Assembly: GCF_002968835.1 (NCBI RefSeq)
Contig: NZ_PKQK01000004.1
Coordinates: forward strand, 124,001 to 188,000
DNA length: 64,000 nt
DNA from: Paenibacillus sp. PCH8
Lineage (GTDB): Bacteria; Bacillota; Bacilli; Paenibacillales; Paenibacillaceae
Reading direction: 5' to 3'
Below, one piece after another: positions 52,496 to 61,782 of the stretch. The translations under genes were made by a program, and so were the position numbers. Numbering within the stretch: position 1 is the first letter of the stretch; every line of letters begins with the position of its first letter. Under the pieces are notes generated by a model. That model saw only the letters and a list, made by a program, of their open reading frames with translations, did no database searches and was not told where the DNA came from.

Positions 52496-53809
52496 ATGCA
52501 GAGACATACGAAATGGACAGCCGTGATTTTGACCATCGTTGCAGGAATGAGCTGGATGCTTATGGGGAATTCCAAACCGAGAAACCACACTTCAACGAAT
52601 CAACCACCTGCAACAGAACGTGGGCTTGCCAAGGTGTCGAATGCGCCAATCAGTTCAGCTGACGTAACAGCTAAGATTGAACTGCTGGGGAGACCTTTTA
52701 CCAAAACACCGTATGCTAATAACGTCTGGGACATGCAACTTTACAAAGGTAAGATCTATTTGGGTCACGGAAATAGCAGTAATCTGGGCGTAGCGCCGAA
52801 TTCAGGGCCTATTCCTGTTATTTATTATGATACAGCCAATGCATTATTCAAGACTCAGTCGGTGACCAACAGCAATCCGGGCATTGTGCCATCGACCAAG
52901 ATGTATGTGGATGAGGAACAGATTGATATCTACCGAGTGCTGAATGACAAGCTATATATCCCTGGCAACGATTCAGATAGTGAGGCTTGGGAACTTGGCA
53001 ACTTCTATCGTCTGGATGGAGAGGTATGGACCAAATATCGCAATCTGCCGCTAGGTGTACACGTATACGATTTGGCATCCTATAAGGGCAAGATGTTTGC
53101 AGCGCTGGGTACGGAATCGAAACCAACCCTATTAATCTCTCATAATGAGGGTGTAAGCTGGCAAAAATATGCGACTATCAATACGTTTGGCTTCAGGGCC
53201 TATACGTTATTCGAACTTAATGGCAAATTATATGCCTCTGGCATGATGTATCCTGCCAATAAAATATGGAACGACAAAACCAATATTCTGGAGATTAATG
53301 AGCAACTTCAGAAACGGGACGTTGTCATCTATGGCAACAAAATGTTGCCGGGACTTACCTATCAAACGGGCACCATTCCTTATAATAAAATAGGCAAAAA
53401 TATTAACTTCAATAACAAGTTACTGTATATAGCGGGAGGCGTGTTCAATGATGGGCAGCTGTTGCCCAAATCGTTAAATGTCATGACCGACATTAATCAG
53501 GCAAGACGTGTCATTCTGCCAGATGCCAAGGCGCTTCCTACGGATGTACTCTTACGGAATGGCAAGGTATACGTACTAACATATACACGCCAAAGTGCCA
53601 ATCTGTATACAAACCGGGTCTATCAATCGACTGATCTGACAACGTGGAATGAGATTTTGCGATTTAATCAGGACACGTACGCCAAGTCATTCGAAGAGAA
53701 TGAAGGTGACTTCTACTTTGGTTTGGGTACGGACCCGGATGTGTTATCGACTTCGTCAGGGAAAATGCTTCGAGTGAACAGGGGAGATATCCCCGTGAAT
53801 TCTAATTAA
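52496..53809 (+). CDS. Exported beta-propeller-like protein of unknown function
   Basis: Protein of 437 residues. AAGGAGG is 8 bases before ATG 52496; the frame opens further upstream but the ribosome site lies inside that extension. The N-terminus (HTKWTAVILTIVAGMSWMLMG) is a signal peptide or membrane anchor, then a T/P/N-rich linker. The body repeats units such as VWDMQLYKGKIYLGHG, VYDLASYKGKMFAALG, AYTLFELNGKLYASG and LYIAGGVFNDG, spaced like blades of a beta-propeller (NGKLY/KGKIY pattern). No enzyme motif is recognised. It probably acts outside the cell. Confidence 0.72.
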   Translation: MQRHTKWTAVILTIVAGMSWMLMGNSKPRNHTSTNQPPATERGLAKVSNAPISSADVTAKIELLGRPFTKTPYANNVWDMQLYKGKIYLGHGNSSNLGVAPNSGPIPVIYYDTANALFKTQSVTNSNPGIVPSTKMYVDEEQIDIYRVLNDKLYIPGNDSDSEAWELGNFYRLDGEVWTKYRNLPLGVHVYDLASYKGKMFAALGTESKPTLLISHNEGVSWQKYATINTFGFRAYTLFELNGKLYASGMMYPANKIWNDKTNILEINEQLQKRDVVIYGNKMLPGLTYQTGTIPYNKIGKNINFNNKLLYIAGGVFNDGQLLPKSLNVMTDINQARRVILPDAKALPTDVLLRNGKVYVLTYTRQSANLYTNRVYQSTDLTTWNEILRFNQDTYAKSFEENEGDFYFGLGTDPDVLSTSSGKMLRVNRGDIPVNSN

Positions 53810-53923
53810 ATTGGAAGGAAGATTATGGATTATATACTATGCTACATCCACATTATTGGTTACCGGGAAAATAATTGACGATGTGGTAGAATGCAGGGCA
53901 GACTGAAGCAGCATTGTGATTGT

Positions 53924-53957
53924 ACAGAGACTGCTTAGGGTGTGCTCTGTTTTTTTG
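53924..53957 (+). terminator. Weak terminator in the 332-base gap after the propeller gene
   Basis: ACAGAG/CTCTGT with a 15-base loop and seven T. The rest of 53810-54141 holds nothing clear; the stretch before 54142 may carry the next promoter. Confidence 0.4.
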
Positions 53958-54141
53958 TACTTATGATTAGCATGAATGCCTGCCTTCGAAAATTTGAAAA
54001 TAAAATTTAGAAACTATAAAATGGATAGAGGAATAACCTTGATCAGTCAGCTGGATTACATCGGTTTATTTTATATACCAGCCTATCGCATTCATGTGAA
54101 TGCAAATTTCCACACTTCCAATTGTAAAGGAGCAATATACG

Positions 54142-55245
54142 ATGAACGTACCTTCCGCATTATTTCAACCATTCACCTCGGATAAGCTAACCCTGTCTAA
54201 CCGAATCGTTATGGCACCCATGACACGTGGATTTTCACCAGAGGGTGTACCTGGCCCAGAAGTTGCAGAATATTACCGTCGCAGAGCAGCGGGTGGTGTG
54301 GGGCTTATCATTACAGAAGGCACAGGCGTTGGTCATCCATCTTCTGTTAGTGGGGCGAGTATCCCGTTATTTCATGGGGAGGATTCACTACAAGGTTGGG
54401 CTAACGTAGTGGAAGCCGTACATGAAGCAGGTGGCAAAATCATGCCCCAGTTGTGGCATGTGGGGACAGCACGTCGTTCCGGCGATCTGCCTAACACAGA
54501 AGCTGAGCCAGTAAGTCCCTCAGGAGTTAGCATGGCAGGTGAAGCGACGCGTGAGCCGTTGACGGAAGATGAGGTTAAAGAACTTGTGCAGGCTTTTGCC
54601 CAAGCGGCAGCGGATGCACAGCGTATTGGTTTTGACGGAATCGAGCTTCATGGGGCACATGGATACCTGATTGACCAGTTTTTCTGGGAGCAAACGAACC
54701 GACGGACGGACAAGTATGGTGGTGACCTGATACAGCGAACCCGATTTGCAGTTGAAGTGATCGAAGCATGTCGTGCTGCGGTGGGTCCTGATTTCCCAAT
54801 CGTGCTTCGCTTCTCCCAATGGAAGATGGGCAATTATGATGCACGTCTGGTGGAGACACCGGAACAATTGGAGCAATTCCTTAAACCGTTGATTGCAGCA
54901 GGGGTGGATATATTCCATTGCTCTACGCGTCGGTTCTGGTTGCCGGAATTCGAAGGATCTGAGTTGAACCTCGCGGGTTGGACACAGAAGTTAAGTGGCA
55001 AACCCGCGATCTCTGTTGGATCGGTAGGACTGGAAGCGGAGTTCGTGGACAGATCAGCCGAGAATCAGGGAACAGGGGATGCCCATCTGGAGCAATTGAA
55101 TGAGAAGATGGAGAATGGTGAATTTGACTTGATCGCCTTGGGACGTGTACTACTGAGTGATCCCGAATGGCCTGCCAAAGTTCGTGAAGGTCGTACATCC
55201 GATATCATTCCGTTTACAACGGAAGTGTTGACAACACTCCATTAA
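54142..55245 (+). CDS. Old yellow enzyme family NADH:flavin oxidoreductase
   Basis: FMN enzyme of 367 residues that reduces activated alkenes using NAD(P)H. TIM-barrel motifs: LTLSNRIVMAPMTRGFS, IMPQLWHVGTARRSG, FDGIELHGAHGYLIDQFFWEQTNRRTDKYGG (HGAHGYL with catalytic region), GVDIFHCSTRRFW, LIALGRVLLSDPEW. The match is to the OYE/NemA/YqjM superfamily. AAGGAG is 9 bases before ATG 54142; an in-frame extension upstream is rejected. Physiological substrate unknown. Confidence 0.9.
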   Translation: MNVPSALFQPFTSDKLTLSNRIVMAPMTRGFSPEGVPGPEVAEYYRRRAAGGVGLIITEGTGVGHPSSVSGASIPLFHGEDSLQGWANVVEAVHEAGGKIMPQLWHVGTARRSGDLPNTEAEPVSPSGVSMAGEATREPLTEDEVKELVQAFAQAAADAQRIGFDGIELHGAHGYLIDQFFWEQTNRRTDKYGGDLIQRTRFAVEVIEACRAAVGPDFPIVLRFSQWKMGNYDARLVETPEQLEQFLKPLIAAGVDIFHCSTRRFWLPEFEGSELNLAGWTQKLSGKPAISVGSVGLEAEFVDRSAENQGTGDAHLEQLNEKMENGEFDLIALGRVLLSDPEWPAKVREGRTSDIIPFTTEVLTTLH

Positions 55246-55278
55246 CCCAACCGGAAACAAACCGGGAAAAATACAATG

Positions 55279-55299
55279 AGCCGCCAACAGGCGGCTTTC
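55279..55299 (+). terminator. Short terminator after old yellow enzyme gene
   Basis: AGCCGCC-aaca-GGCGGCT with a short T run. The following gap to 55591 has a small CCTTAT/ATAAGG dyad near 55523-55534 and no clear gene. Confidence 0.6.
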
Positions 55300-55591
55300 T
55301 AATACCACTATAATGATAATTTCAACATATGAAAAATTCACAATAGTAAATCATTTCAACCGCCGCTGATACCTTCTGCGTATCCCTCACTCCGCTCACG
55401 CCCTATGTCACAACACCATTAGGTACCACACCTTGGCTTCCAAAGAAATCATTTTTTATACGCGCGTCTTCGGCTTCATTACGATTCAATCTCCAGCACG
55501 ACTCATTTTGAAATTTAACCACCTTATGATAAGGTTATGCCTGAACCTTTGAGTCGCCATTACGAGACACTACATAAGGAGGATGACATCC

Positions 55592-56929
55592 TTGAACATC
55601 TATAGTTACGATTCGAAGAACTCAAAAAACAAGTGGTTCAGATCCCTGCAGATCATGTGTATTCTGCTGGGTATTTTGCTGCTTTTGTCAGCATGTGGGC
55701 GAGGACAGCAATCTTCCTCAGCAACAGATTCCAACGCGAATTCGAATACCGGACAATCTTCGTCTTCACCAGAGCAGAATACAGTCCCGCCAGAGGAACA
55801 TGCGCAAGATGAAGCGCAGGAGGAGCTTGATCCGGTTCAGGAGCAACTCAATGGATTAACGCTGGAAGAGAAGATTGGTCAGATGATACTGGCTGGCGTT
55901 CAAGGGACAACACTGGACGATCAAGCGAAACAGATGATTACGGATCAGAAGGTAGGGGGCATTATTTTCTATGCCAACAATGTCACGACACTTGAGGGGA
56001 CAGCCAAGTTCGTGCAATCCATCAAGAAAGCGAATCAGGCCAACCCGGTGCCGATCTTCATGAGTGTGGATCAGGAGGGTGGCAAAGTCAGCCGTATGCC
56101 AGAGAACGTTGAATCCATTCCATCCAATGGGAAGGTGGGTCAGACGAAAGATAGCGCGCTTGCTGAAACGATGGGGGAATTACTCGCCAGACAGGTGAAG
56201 CTTGCGGGATTTAACGTAGATTTCGCTCCTGTACTGGATATTAACAGTAATCCGAAGAACCCGGTCATTGGGGATCGTTCATTCGGCAGTTCTGCTGATC
56301 TGGTGTCACGTCTGGGGATTGCAGAGCTGAAAGGTCTGCGCAGTGAAGGTGTTATTCCGGTAGTGAAGCATTTCCCGGGTCATGGCGATACATCAGTGGA
56401 TTCCCATCTGGATCTGCCTGTGGTCAACAAAACAGAAAAGCAACTGGCTAAGCTGGAATGGATTCCGTTCCAGGCAGCAGTGAAGGAGCAAGTGGAGGCC
56501 GTTATGGTTGCACACATTTTGTTCCCAAAACTTGATAAGGATCATCCGGCTTCCTTGTCGGATGTCATTATTGGTGAACATCTGCGTGGGAAACTCAAGT
56601 ATGACGGTGTCGTCATTACAGATGATCTGAGCATGGGAGCAATCGCGAAGAACTATACGTTGGACGAAGCAGCCATAGCGACAGTTCAGGCAGGAAGTGA
56701 CATCTTGTTGGTAGCTCACAGCTATGATAGTGCGAAGACGATTTTTGATACGCTAATGAATGCGGTGAACTCAGGCAAGATTTCCAAGTCTCGAATCGAT
56801 GAAAGTGTATATCGTATCCTGGCATTGAAACAACAGTACAAGTTATCGGACCAACAGCAAGCCTCCGGAGATCTGAAGCAGTTGAATGCGGACATTCTGG
56901 AATGGGGCAAGCAAGTCAATGCTCGATAA
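55592..56929 (+). CDS. nagZ: Glycoside hydrolase family 3 beta-N-acetylglucosaminidase (NagZ-type lipoprotein)
   Basis: Exported lipoprotein of 445 residues. Signal peptide with lipobox LLLLSAC (residues 28-34), a Ser/Asn/Gln/Glu-rich tether to about 85, then a GH3 TIM barrel: LTLEEKIGQMILAG, VPIFMSVDQEGGKVSRMP, NVDFAPVLDIN, GVIPVVKHFPGHGDTSVDSHLDLP (His/Asp pair of NagZ), FDGVVITDDLSMGAI-type acid (YDGVVITDDLSMG). It would remove GlcNAc residues from peptidoglycan fragments outside the membrane. TTG 55592 is set by AAGGAGG 9 bases upstream (ATG 55583 is too close). A Bce-type two-component system starts 41 bases downstream. Confidence 0.87.
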   Translation: MNIYSYDSKNSKNKWFRSLQIMCILLGILLLLSACGRGQQSSSATDSNANSNTGQSSSSPEQNTVPPEEHAQDEAQEELDPVQEQLNGLTLEEKIGQMILAGVQGTTLDDQAKQMITDQKVGGIIFYANNVTTLEGTAKFVQSIKKANQANPVPIFMSVDQEGGKVSRMPENVESIPSNGKVGQTKDSALAETMGELLARQVKLAGFNVDFAPVLDINSNPKNPVIGDRSFGSSADLVSRLGIAELKGLRSEGVIPVVKHFPGHGDTSVDSHLDLPVVNKTEKQLAKLEWIPFQAAVKEQVEAVMVAHILFPKLDKDHPASLSDVIIGEHLRGKLKYDGVVITDDLSMGAIAKNYTLDEAAIATVQAGSDILLVAHSYDSAKTIFDTLMNAVNSGKISKSRIDESVYRILALKQQYKLSDQQQASGDLKQLNADILEWGKQVNAR

Positions 56930-56970
56930 TACATCCTGTGTTATGATTTGGGCAGAGGTGAGACTCATCG

Positions 56971-57675
56971 ATGTATACCATTCTGATTATAGAAGACGAC
57001 CCGAAGATTGCAGGGTTATTGAAATCCCATATTGAGCGCTATGGAGACAGGGCTGTATTGGTTGAGGATTTTGAAAGGATTGTACAACAGTTCGAGCAGG
57101 TAGAGCCTCATGTTGTGCTTCTGGATATCAATCTGCCAAGTTACGATGGATTCTATTGGTGCCGCCAGATTCGGACGATGTCCACATGTCCAATCCTGTT
57201 TATCTCCGCCCGAAGCGGCAAGATGGATCAGGTTATGGCGCTGGAGAACGGTGCAGATGATTATATCACGAAGCCCTTTGAACATGAGATCGTCATGGCC
57301 AAAATTCGGAGTCAGCTACGCCGGGTATACGGCGATTATGCTGTACGAGACGAGGAGCGCAAGGTGGAACTGGATGGCTTGGTCGTGTACTTGGAAAGAC
57401 TGGAGATTCAGCTCGGTGATCGCAAAGTACAGTTGACGAAGAAGGAAACCATTCTGCTGGAAACATTATTGCGTCGCAGTCCCAAGCTGGTGAGCCGGGA
57501 GACCATTCTGGAGAAGCTTTGGGATGACTCCTTTGTAGATGACAACACGCTGAGCGTTAATGTTACCCGGGCGCGCAAGCGATTAGCCGAGCTTGGAATT
57601 ACGGATGCACTGGAAACGGTCAGAGGATCAGGCTACCGTCTGATCAACAACTGGAAGACGATTTCACCCTCATGA
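56971..57675 (+). CDS. BceR-type response regulator
   Basis: OmpR-family regulator of 234 residues. Receiver: IIEDDPK, phospho-Asp in VVLLDINLPSYDGF, Lys in YITKPFEHE. Winged helix: VQLTKKETILLETLLRRSPKLVSRETILEKLW, VNVTRARKRLAE, ETVRGSGYRL. The LPSYDGFYWCRQIR pattern is typical of BceR/YvcP regulators that respond to peptide antibiotics. It overlaps the kinase gene by ATGA. Its targets likely include the bceAB-like genes that follow. Confidence 0.9.
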   Translation: MYTILIIEDDPKIAGLLKSHIERYGDRAVLVEDFERIVQQFEQVEPHVVLLDINLPSYDGFYWCRQIRTMSTCPILFISARSGKMDQVMALENGADDYITKPFEHEIVMAKIRSQLRRVYGDYAVRDEERKVELDGLVVYLERLEIQLGDRKVQLTKKETILLETLLRRSPKLVSRETILEKLWDDSFVDDNTLSVNVTRARKRLAELGITDALETVRGSGYRLINNWKTISPS

Positions 57676-58655
57676 GATTATTCTTACGAGAACATCTCGC
57701 GCTGACTTGCTGGGTTATGGCGATCTTGTTGACCGTTGTAGCCGTGTTCTGGTACGACGGATACAACGATTGGGTAACGGCTGCCTATGCAGCAGCGCTC
57801 GGGTTTTTTTTGTACATAGGATACTTGGTCTATCGTTATATGTCCCATCGTGCCTTCTACACCCGAATGACACGGTCGATGGATTCGCTGAAAGAATTCG
57901 TACCCTTGAATGAGACAAGTCCGTTATCGCTGGCACTGGAAAAGCTGCTGGATTCACAATACGCACAATATCACACACATCTGCACCGGCTGGAACAGCG
58001 TCAACAGGAATATCTGACGTTTATGAACCAGTGGGTGCATCAGATGAAGACACCGTTATCGGTCATCGAATTGACTGTGGAAGAGCATGAAGATGATGAT
58101 CCACGCCTCATGAGCATTCGGGAAGAAGCGGACCAGATGAGAAGGGGATTGGAGACGGTACTGTATGTCGCACGTCTGGATACTTTTGAACAGGACTTTA
58201 GTGTTGAACCCGTCATACTCAAGACCGTTGGTGAGGAGGCGATCCATGAGCTGAAACGTTTCTTCATTCGCAATCATGTCTATCCCGAGATGCATATCGA
58301 TTCGTCGCTGGTTGTACAATCCGATGCCAAGTGGATTCGTTTCGTATTGGTGCAGTTACTGTCCAATGCGATTAAATACTCTGCTGGCAATGGGCGAAAG
58401 ATCTACCTTCGTGCATATGAAGCGGAGCGCTCTATTATTCTTGAGGTGCAGGATCAAGGGATCGGGATTCCGAAGTCGGATCTGAACCGGGTGTTCCAGC
58501 CTTTTTTCACCGGGGAGAACGGGCGGCATTTCAAAGAATCTACGGGAATGGGACTGTATATTACGAAAGAAGTGCTGGTGCGGATGAACCATCGGATCGA
58601 TCTCCAATCTGTGTACCACGAAGGGACGACCGTCCGTATTACTTTCAGCTCGTAA
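57672..58655 (+). CDS. BceS-type intramembrane-sensing histidine kinase
   Basis: Kinase of 327 residues with two closely spaced membrane helices in residues 8-60 and almost no extracellular loop, the mark of intramembrane-sensing kinases that rely on their transporter for detection. The phospho-His motif is NQWVHQMKTPLSVIEL. The HATPase part has SNAIKYSAGNG, QDQGIGIPKSDL and STGMGLYITK. Partner of the preceding regulator. Signals would come from the BceAB-like transporter. Confidence 0.9.
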   Translation: MRLFLREHLALTCWVMAILLTVVAVFWYDGYNDWVTAAYAAALGFFLYIGYLVYRYMSHRAFYTRMTRSMDSLKEFVPLNETSPLSLALEKLLDSQYAQYHTHLHRLEQRQQEYLTFMNQWVHQMKTPLSVIELTVEEHEDDDPRLMSIREEADQMRRGLETVLYVARLDTFEQDFSVEPVILKTVGEEAIHELKRFFIRNHVYPEMHIDSSLVVQSDAKWIRFVLVQLLSNAIKYSAGNGRKIYLRAYEAERSIILEVQDQGIGIPKSDLNRVFQPFFTGENGRHFKESTGMGLYITKEVLVRMNHRIDLQSVYHEGTTVRITFSS

Positions 58656-58685
58656 TAGGTATATTTCTGCTTATAATTACAATGT

Positions 58686-58723
58686 AGACGTCGATTGCCT
58701 TTCGGGGCAAAGGCGTCTTTTTT
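58686..58723 (+). terminator. Terminator after bceS-type gene
   Basis: AGACG...TTGCC pairs with GGCAA...CGTCT with small internal loop, followed by T6. Confidence 0.72.
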
Positions 58724-58876
58724 GGGTATCCTGATTCAACCTTACAAGATTGTCATGTTCATGAAAGGTTAAACCATAGGAGATTAGTCCAAACTTCGGT
58801 AGACTGTAGTCAGAAGATCACATTATCACCGTATTAGTCATACAGGATTACAGAAATGGCCATTTGCTTCATCCAT

Positions 58877-58906
58877 TCACACAGTAGCAATGTAAGTGAA
58901 GTGTAA
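58877..58906. promoter_or_regulatory. Candidate BceR-binding region before bceAB-like genes
   Basis: TTCAC and GTGAA form an inverted repeat that includes two TGTAA half-sites 11 bases apart (centre to centre). BceR-type operators are built from TNACA/TGTAA half-sites. Position, 50-75 bases before the bceA-like start, fits. Confidence 0.35.
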
Positions 58907-58953
58907 CTGAATCCATCTTAATAATGATATTAAAATTGTAAGGAGTTGTATGT

Positions 58954-59724
58954 ATGGAGATATGTTCTGTGCAACAGATCAGCAAAATCTATAAAGGCAT
59001 CGTTTCATATGAAGCGTTATCGGACATCGACCTCAGCATTCAGGAAGGGGAGTTTGTCGGCATTATGGGACCATCGGGCAGTGGCAAAACAACGTTGCTG
59101 AACATGATCTCGACCATTGATCATCCGACATCCGGAGAACTGCGGATTGCAGGCAAGAATCCATTTGAACTTAACCAGGATGAACTTGCGCTGTTCCGGC
59201 GCAAAGAGCTGGGATTTGTTTTCCAATCGTTCAATCTGTTAAATACATTGACAGTCAAGGAAAACATCGTGCTGCCACTTACTCTTGACGGCGTTTCGCT
59301 AGCAGAGATGAACACGCGTGTAGAACAGCTGGCAAGTAAACTAGGAATCGAGAACATTTTGAACAAGCGGACATATGAAATTTCGGGTGGGCAGGCACAA
59401 CGTACAGCGATCGCCAGAGCACTTATCCATTCGCCCAAGCTGATTCTGGCTGATGAACCAACGGGCAATCTGGATTCGAAGGCGGCAAGAGATGTCATGG
59501 AAATACTCGAAACCCGCAATCAGGAGGATCAGGCCACGATGCTGCTGGTCACCCATGATGCAATGGCAGCAAGTTATTGCAGTCGGGTCGTCTTTATCAA
59601 GGATGGTAAATTATATAACGAAATCCATTACGGTGATAACCGTGCGGCTTTTTATCAGAAGATTATTAATGTATTATCCCTGATGGGAGGGTCAGGACAT
59701 GAATTTTCGCCAGTTCGCCATTAA
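58954..59724 (+). CDS. BceA-type ABC transporter ATPase
   Basis: ATPase of 256 residues. Walker A GPSGSGKTT, Q-loop FVFQSFNLLNTL, signature YEISGGQAQRTAIARAL, Walker B LILADEPTGNLD, H-loop VTHDAMAA. The LNTLTVKENIVLPLTL segment is usual in BceA/peptide-antibiotic type ATPases. AAGGAG lies 8 bases before ATG 58954. It overlaps the permease gene by 26 bases, so they are coupled. The pair would remove or detect cell-wall antibiotics such as bacitracin-like peptides. Confidence 0.92.
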   Translation: MEICSVQQISKIYKGIVSYEALSDIDLSIQEGEFVGIMGPSGSGKTTLLNMISTIDHPTSGELRIAGKNPFELNQDELALFRRKELGFVFQSFNLLNTLTVKENIVLPLTLDGVSLAEMNTRVEQLASKLGIENILNKRTYEISGGQAQRTAIARALIHSPKLILADEPTGNLDSKAARDVMEILETRNQEDQATMLLVTHDAMAASYCSRVVFIKDGKLYNEIHYGDNRAAFYQKIINVLSLMGGSGHEFSPVRH

Positions 59725-61657
59725 TAATGTTGTTCGTAACAAACGGATATATCTGGCCCATTTTCTGAGCAGTACGTTCTCTGTCATGATCTTTTTCACT
59801 TATGCATTGCTCCTGTTTCATCCCGATCTGAAAGAAGGATTAAAGGGATCAAGCGGGACGGTTACAATGCTTGCGAACCAGGGATTCATGATTGCAGAGG
59901 TGATTATATTCATCTTTTCATTCCTGTTTTTGCTCTATTCGGTCGGGTCATTTCTGAAGACACGCAAAAAGGAATTTGGTATTTTCCTGATTCTCGGCAT
60001 GACGCGCAAACAGATGAACCGGCTCCTGTTTATGGAGAATATGTGTATCGGGATCGCGGCGATCATTGCGGGTATCGGGCTGGGTATCATTTTTGGCAAG
60101 TTGATCCTGCTGATCTGTGGCTCCATGCTGGCTGTAGAGAACAGCCTTCCGTTTTATTTTCCACTGAAAGCTATTGCCCTGACGGCTGGCGCATTTCTGC
60201 TGCTGTTCGTGGTCATCGCAATGTCCTCATCATTGCTCATTCGCAAAGGTACGCTGATTGAACTTGTGAAATCGGAGGAAAAACCCAAGCCTGAACCCAA
60301 AGCATCGCGTCTGCTCGCCTTGTTATCAGTATTGTTGATCGGCGGGGGCTATGCAGGGGTATTCACTTTTGTATGGGTAAGCTTCTCGTTTCCGTTATTA
60401 CTGGCAAGTGTCGTGGTCGTTATTGCAGGTACGTACTTACTGTTCACACAGCTCAGTGTGTACGTGATCCGGGCACTCAAAGGCAATCCACGGTTATTTT
60501 TCCGTAAAACCAATTTGCTCTTCCTATCGGAACTTACGTATCGAATGAAAGATAACGCGATCATGTTTTTCATGGTAAGTATCATCTCGGCTTCTTCATT
60601 TACGGGAATTGGCACCATGCTCGCGATTGCTGACCCGGGGTTGTCGTCGATGTCGAATCCGTACGCATTCAGCTATATGAATTCATGGGATACTCCCCAG
60701 TCAGAGCGACATATTCGGCAGATTGAAGAAACGTTGATTGATCATGAAGTTCCCTACGTGAAGGGCAGTTATGCTCCTATAGTGGAAAATAACAATGGAA
60801 ATATTATCAAGCTAAGTGATTATAACCGTCTGGCGAAGGCACTTGGGTATGAAGAACGTACGTTGAAACAGATCGATGAGTCATTTATGACACCAAGCAA
60901 TTTGGCGGTTCGTAAGAAGCTCCGTGATCAGGCTGAACAAGGATTCTCGGGGGCTGAGGTCAAGTTGTTGATTGAGAATCGGTCCGAACAGATTCGACTA
61001 GTGACACCTGGTACCGATATTGTGATTCCTTTTCAAAATGAAATTAATCTCTACGTCGTAACCGACGAATGGTTTGAGAAGATGAGACCAGCGTATAACC
61101 AGGAAGTGGGGATGCCTGAAAATTTCTATTCCAACCGTACGACTCAATTTGTCGTAAAAGATTGGATGAGTACACGCAGCTTCGCTCCTGAATTGATCGA
61201 ATCCATTAAAAGCGATCATTCCGACAGAGGTTATTACGAGGTCAGCGCGCTTGTGGTGGATTGGCTAAATTCCAAGCAGACCAATGGCATTATTCTAATT
61301 TTGAGCGGCCTGATCGGCATTGTTTTCTTCACTTTTGCAGCAAGTTTCACGTATTTCAGACTCTACGCAGACCTAGAACGGGATGAAGCGCAGTATCGCA
61401 TGATTGGTAAGATGGGACTCAGCCGTCCTGAACTCCGCAAGATCGTAACAAGGCAGCTATTGCTTATGTTCTTCCTGCCGATTCTGGTCGCCGTCATCCA
61501 CAGTTCGGTTGCCTTTGTAGCGTTGCAGCAGCTGGTCGATTTCTCGGTCTTCGGCTACAGTCTGCGGATCTTCATGGTGTTTGCATCCATGCAGGTATTA
61601 TTTTTTGCACTTGTACGCTGGCGGTATCTGCGTCACATGTATTCCAAGTTAGTCTAA
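59699..61657 (+). CDS. BceB-type ABC permease
   Basis: Permease of 652 residues with about ten membrane helices and the large extracellular domain between helices 7 and 8 (about residues 310-530) that defines BceB and senses peptide antibiotics. FtsX-like stretches: FGIFLILGMTRKQMNRLLFMENM near the N-terminus and RDEAQYRMIGKMGLSRPELRKIVTRQ near the C-terminus. It pairs with the preceding ATPase and with the BceRS-type system upstream. Confidence 0.92.
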   Translation: MNFRQFAINNVVRNKRIYLAHFLSSTFSVMIFFTYALLLFHPDLKEGLKGSSGTVTMLANQGFMIAEVIIFIFSFLFLLYSVGSFLKTRKKEFGIFLILGMTRKQMNRLLFMENMCIGIAAIIAGIGLGIIFGKLILLICGSMLAVENSLPFYFPLKAIALTAGAFLLLFVVIAMSSSLLIRKGTLIELVKSEEKPKPEPKASRLLALLSVLLIGGGYAGVFTFVWVSFSFPLLLASVVVVIAGTYLLFTQLSVYVIRALKGNPRLFFRKTNLLFLSELTYRMKDNAIMFFMVSIISASSFTGIGTMLAIADPGLSSMSNPYAFSYMNSWDTPQSERHIRQIEETLIDHEVPYVKGSYAPIVENNNGNIIKLSDYNRLAKALGYEERTLKQIDESFMTPSNLAVRKKLRDQAEQGFSGAEVKLLIENRSEQIRLVTPGTDIVIPFQNEINLYVVTDEWFEKMRPAYNQEVGMPENFYSNRTTQFVVKDWMSTRSFAPELIESIKSDHSDRGYYEVSALVVDWLNSKQTNGIILILSGLIGIVFFTFAASFTYFRLYADLERDEAQYRMIGKMGLSRPELRKIVTRQLLLMFFLPILVAVIHSSVAFVALQQLVDFSVFGYSLRIFMVFASMQVLFFALVRWRYLRHMYSKLV

Positions 61658-61668
61658 AATAGATGGCG

Positions 61669-61701
61669 AACAGACACTGGGCTTATCGCTCGGTGTCTGT
61701 T
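61669..61701 (+). terminator. Hairpin after bceB-type gene
   Basis: AACAGACAC pairs perfectly with GTGTCTGTT around a 15-base loop; T run is weak. Confidence 0.5.
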
Positions 61702-61782
61702 GACTTTTGGATGCAAGGCACAGTACTATTTCATTAGATACAGAATGTATCATTACATAGTTTCTCAATAGGGGGACAGATC

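Noticed and set aside
53976..54185. 69-codon plus-strand frame before the old yellow enzyme gene
   Set aside because: No ribosome site, overlaps the enzyme start, no domain.
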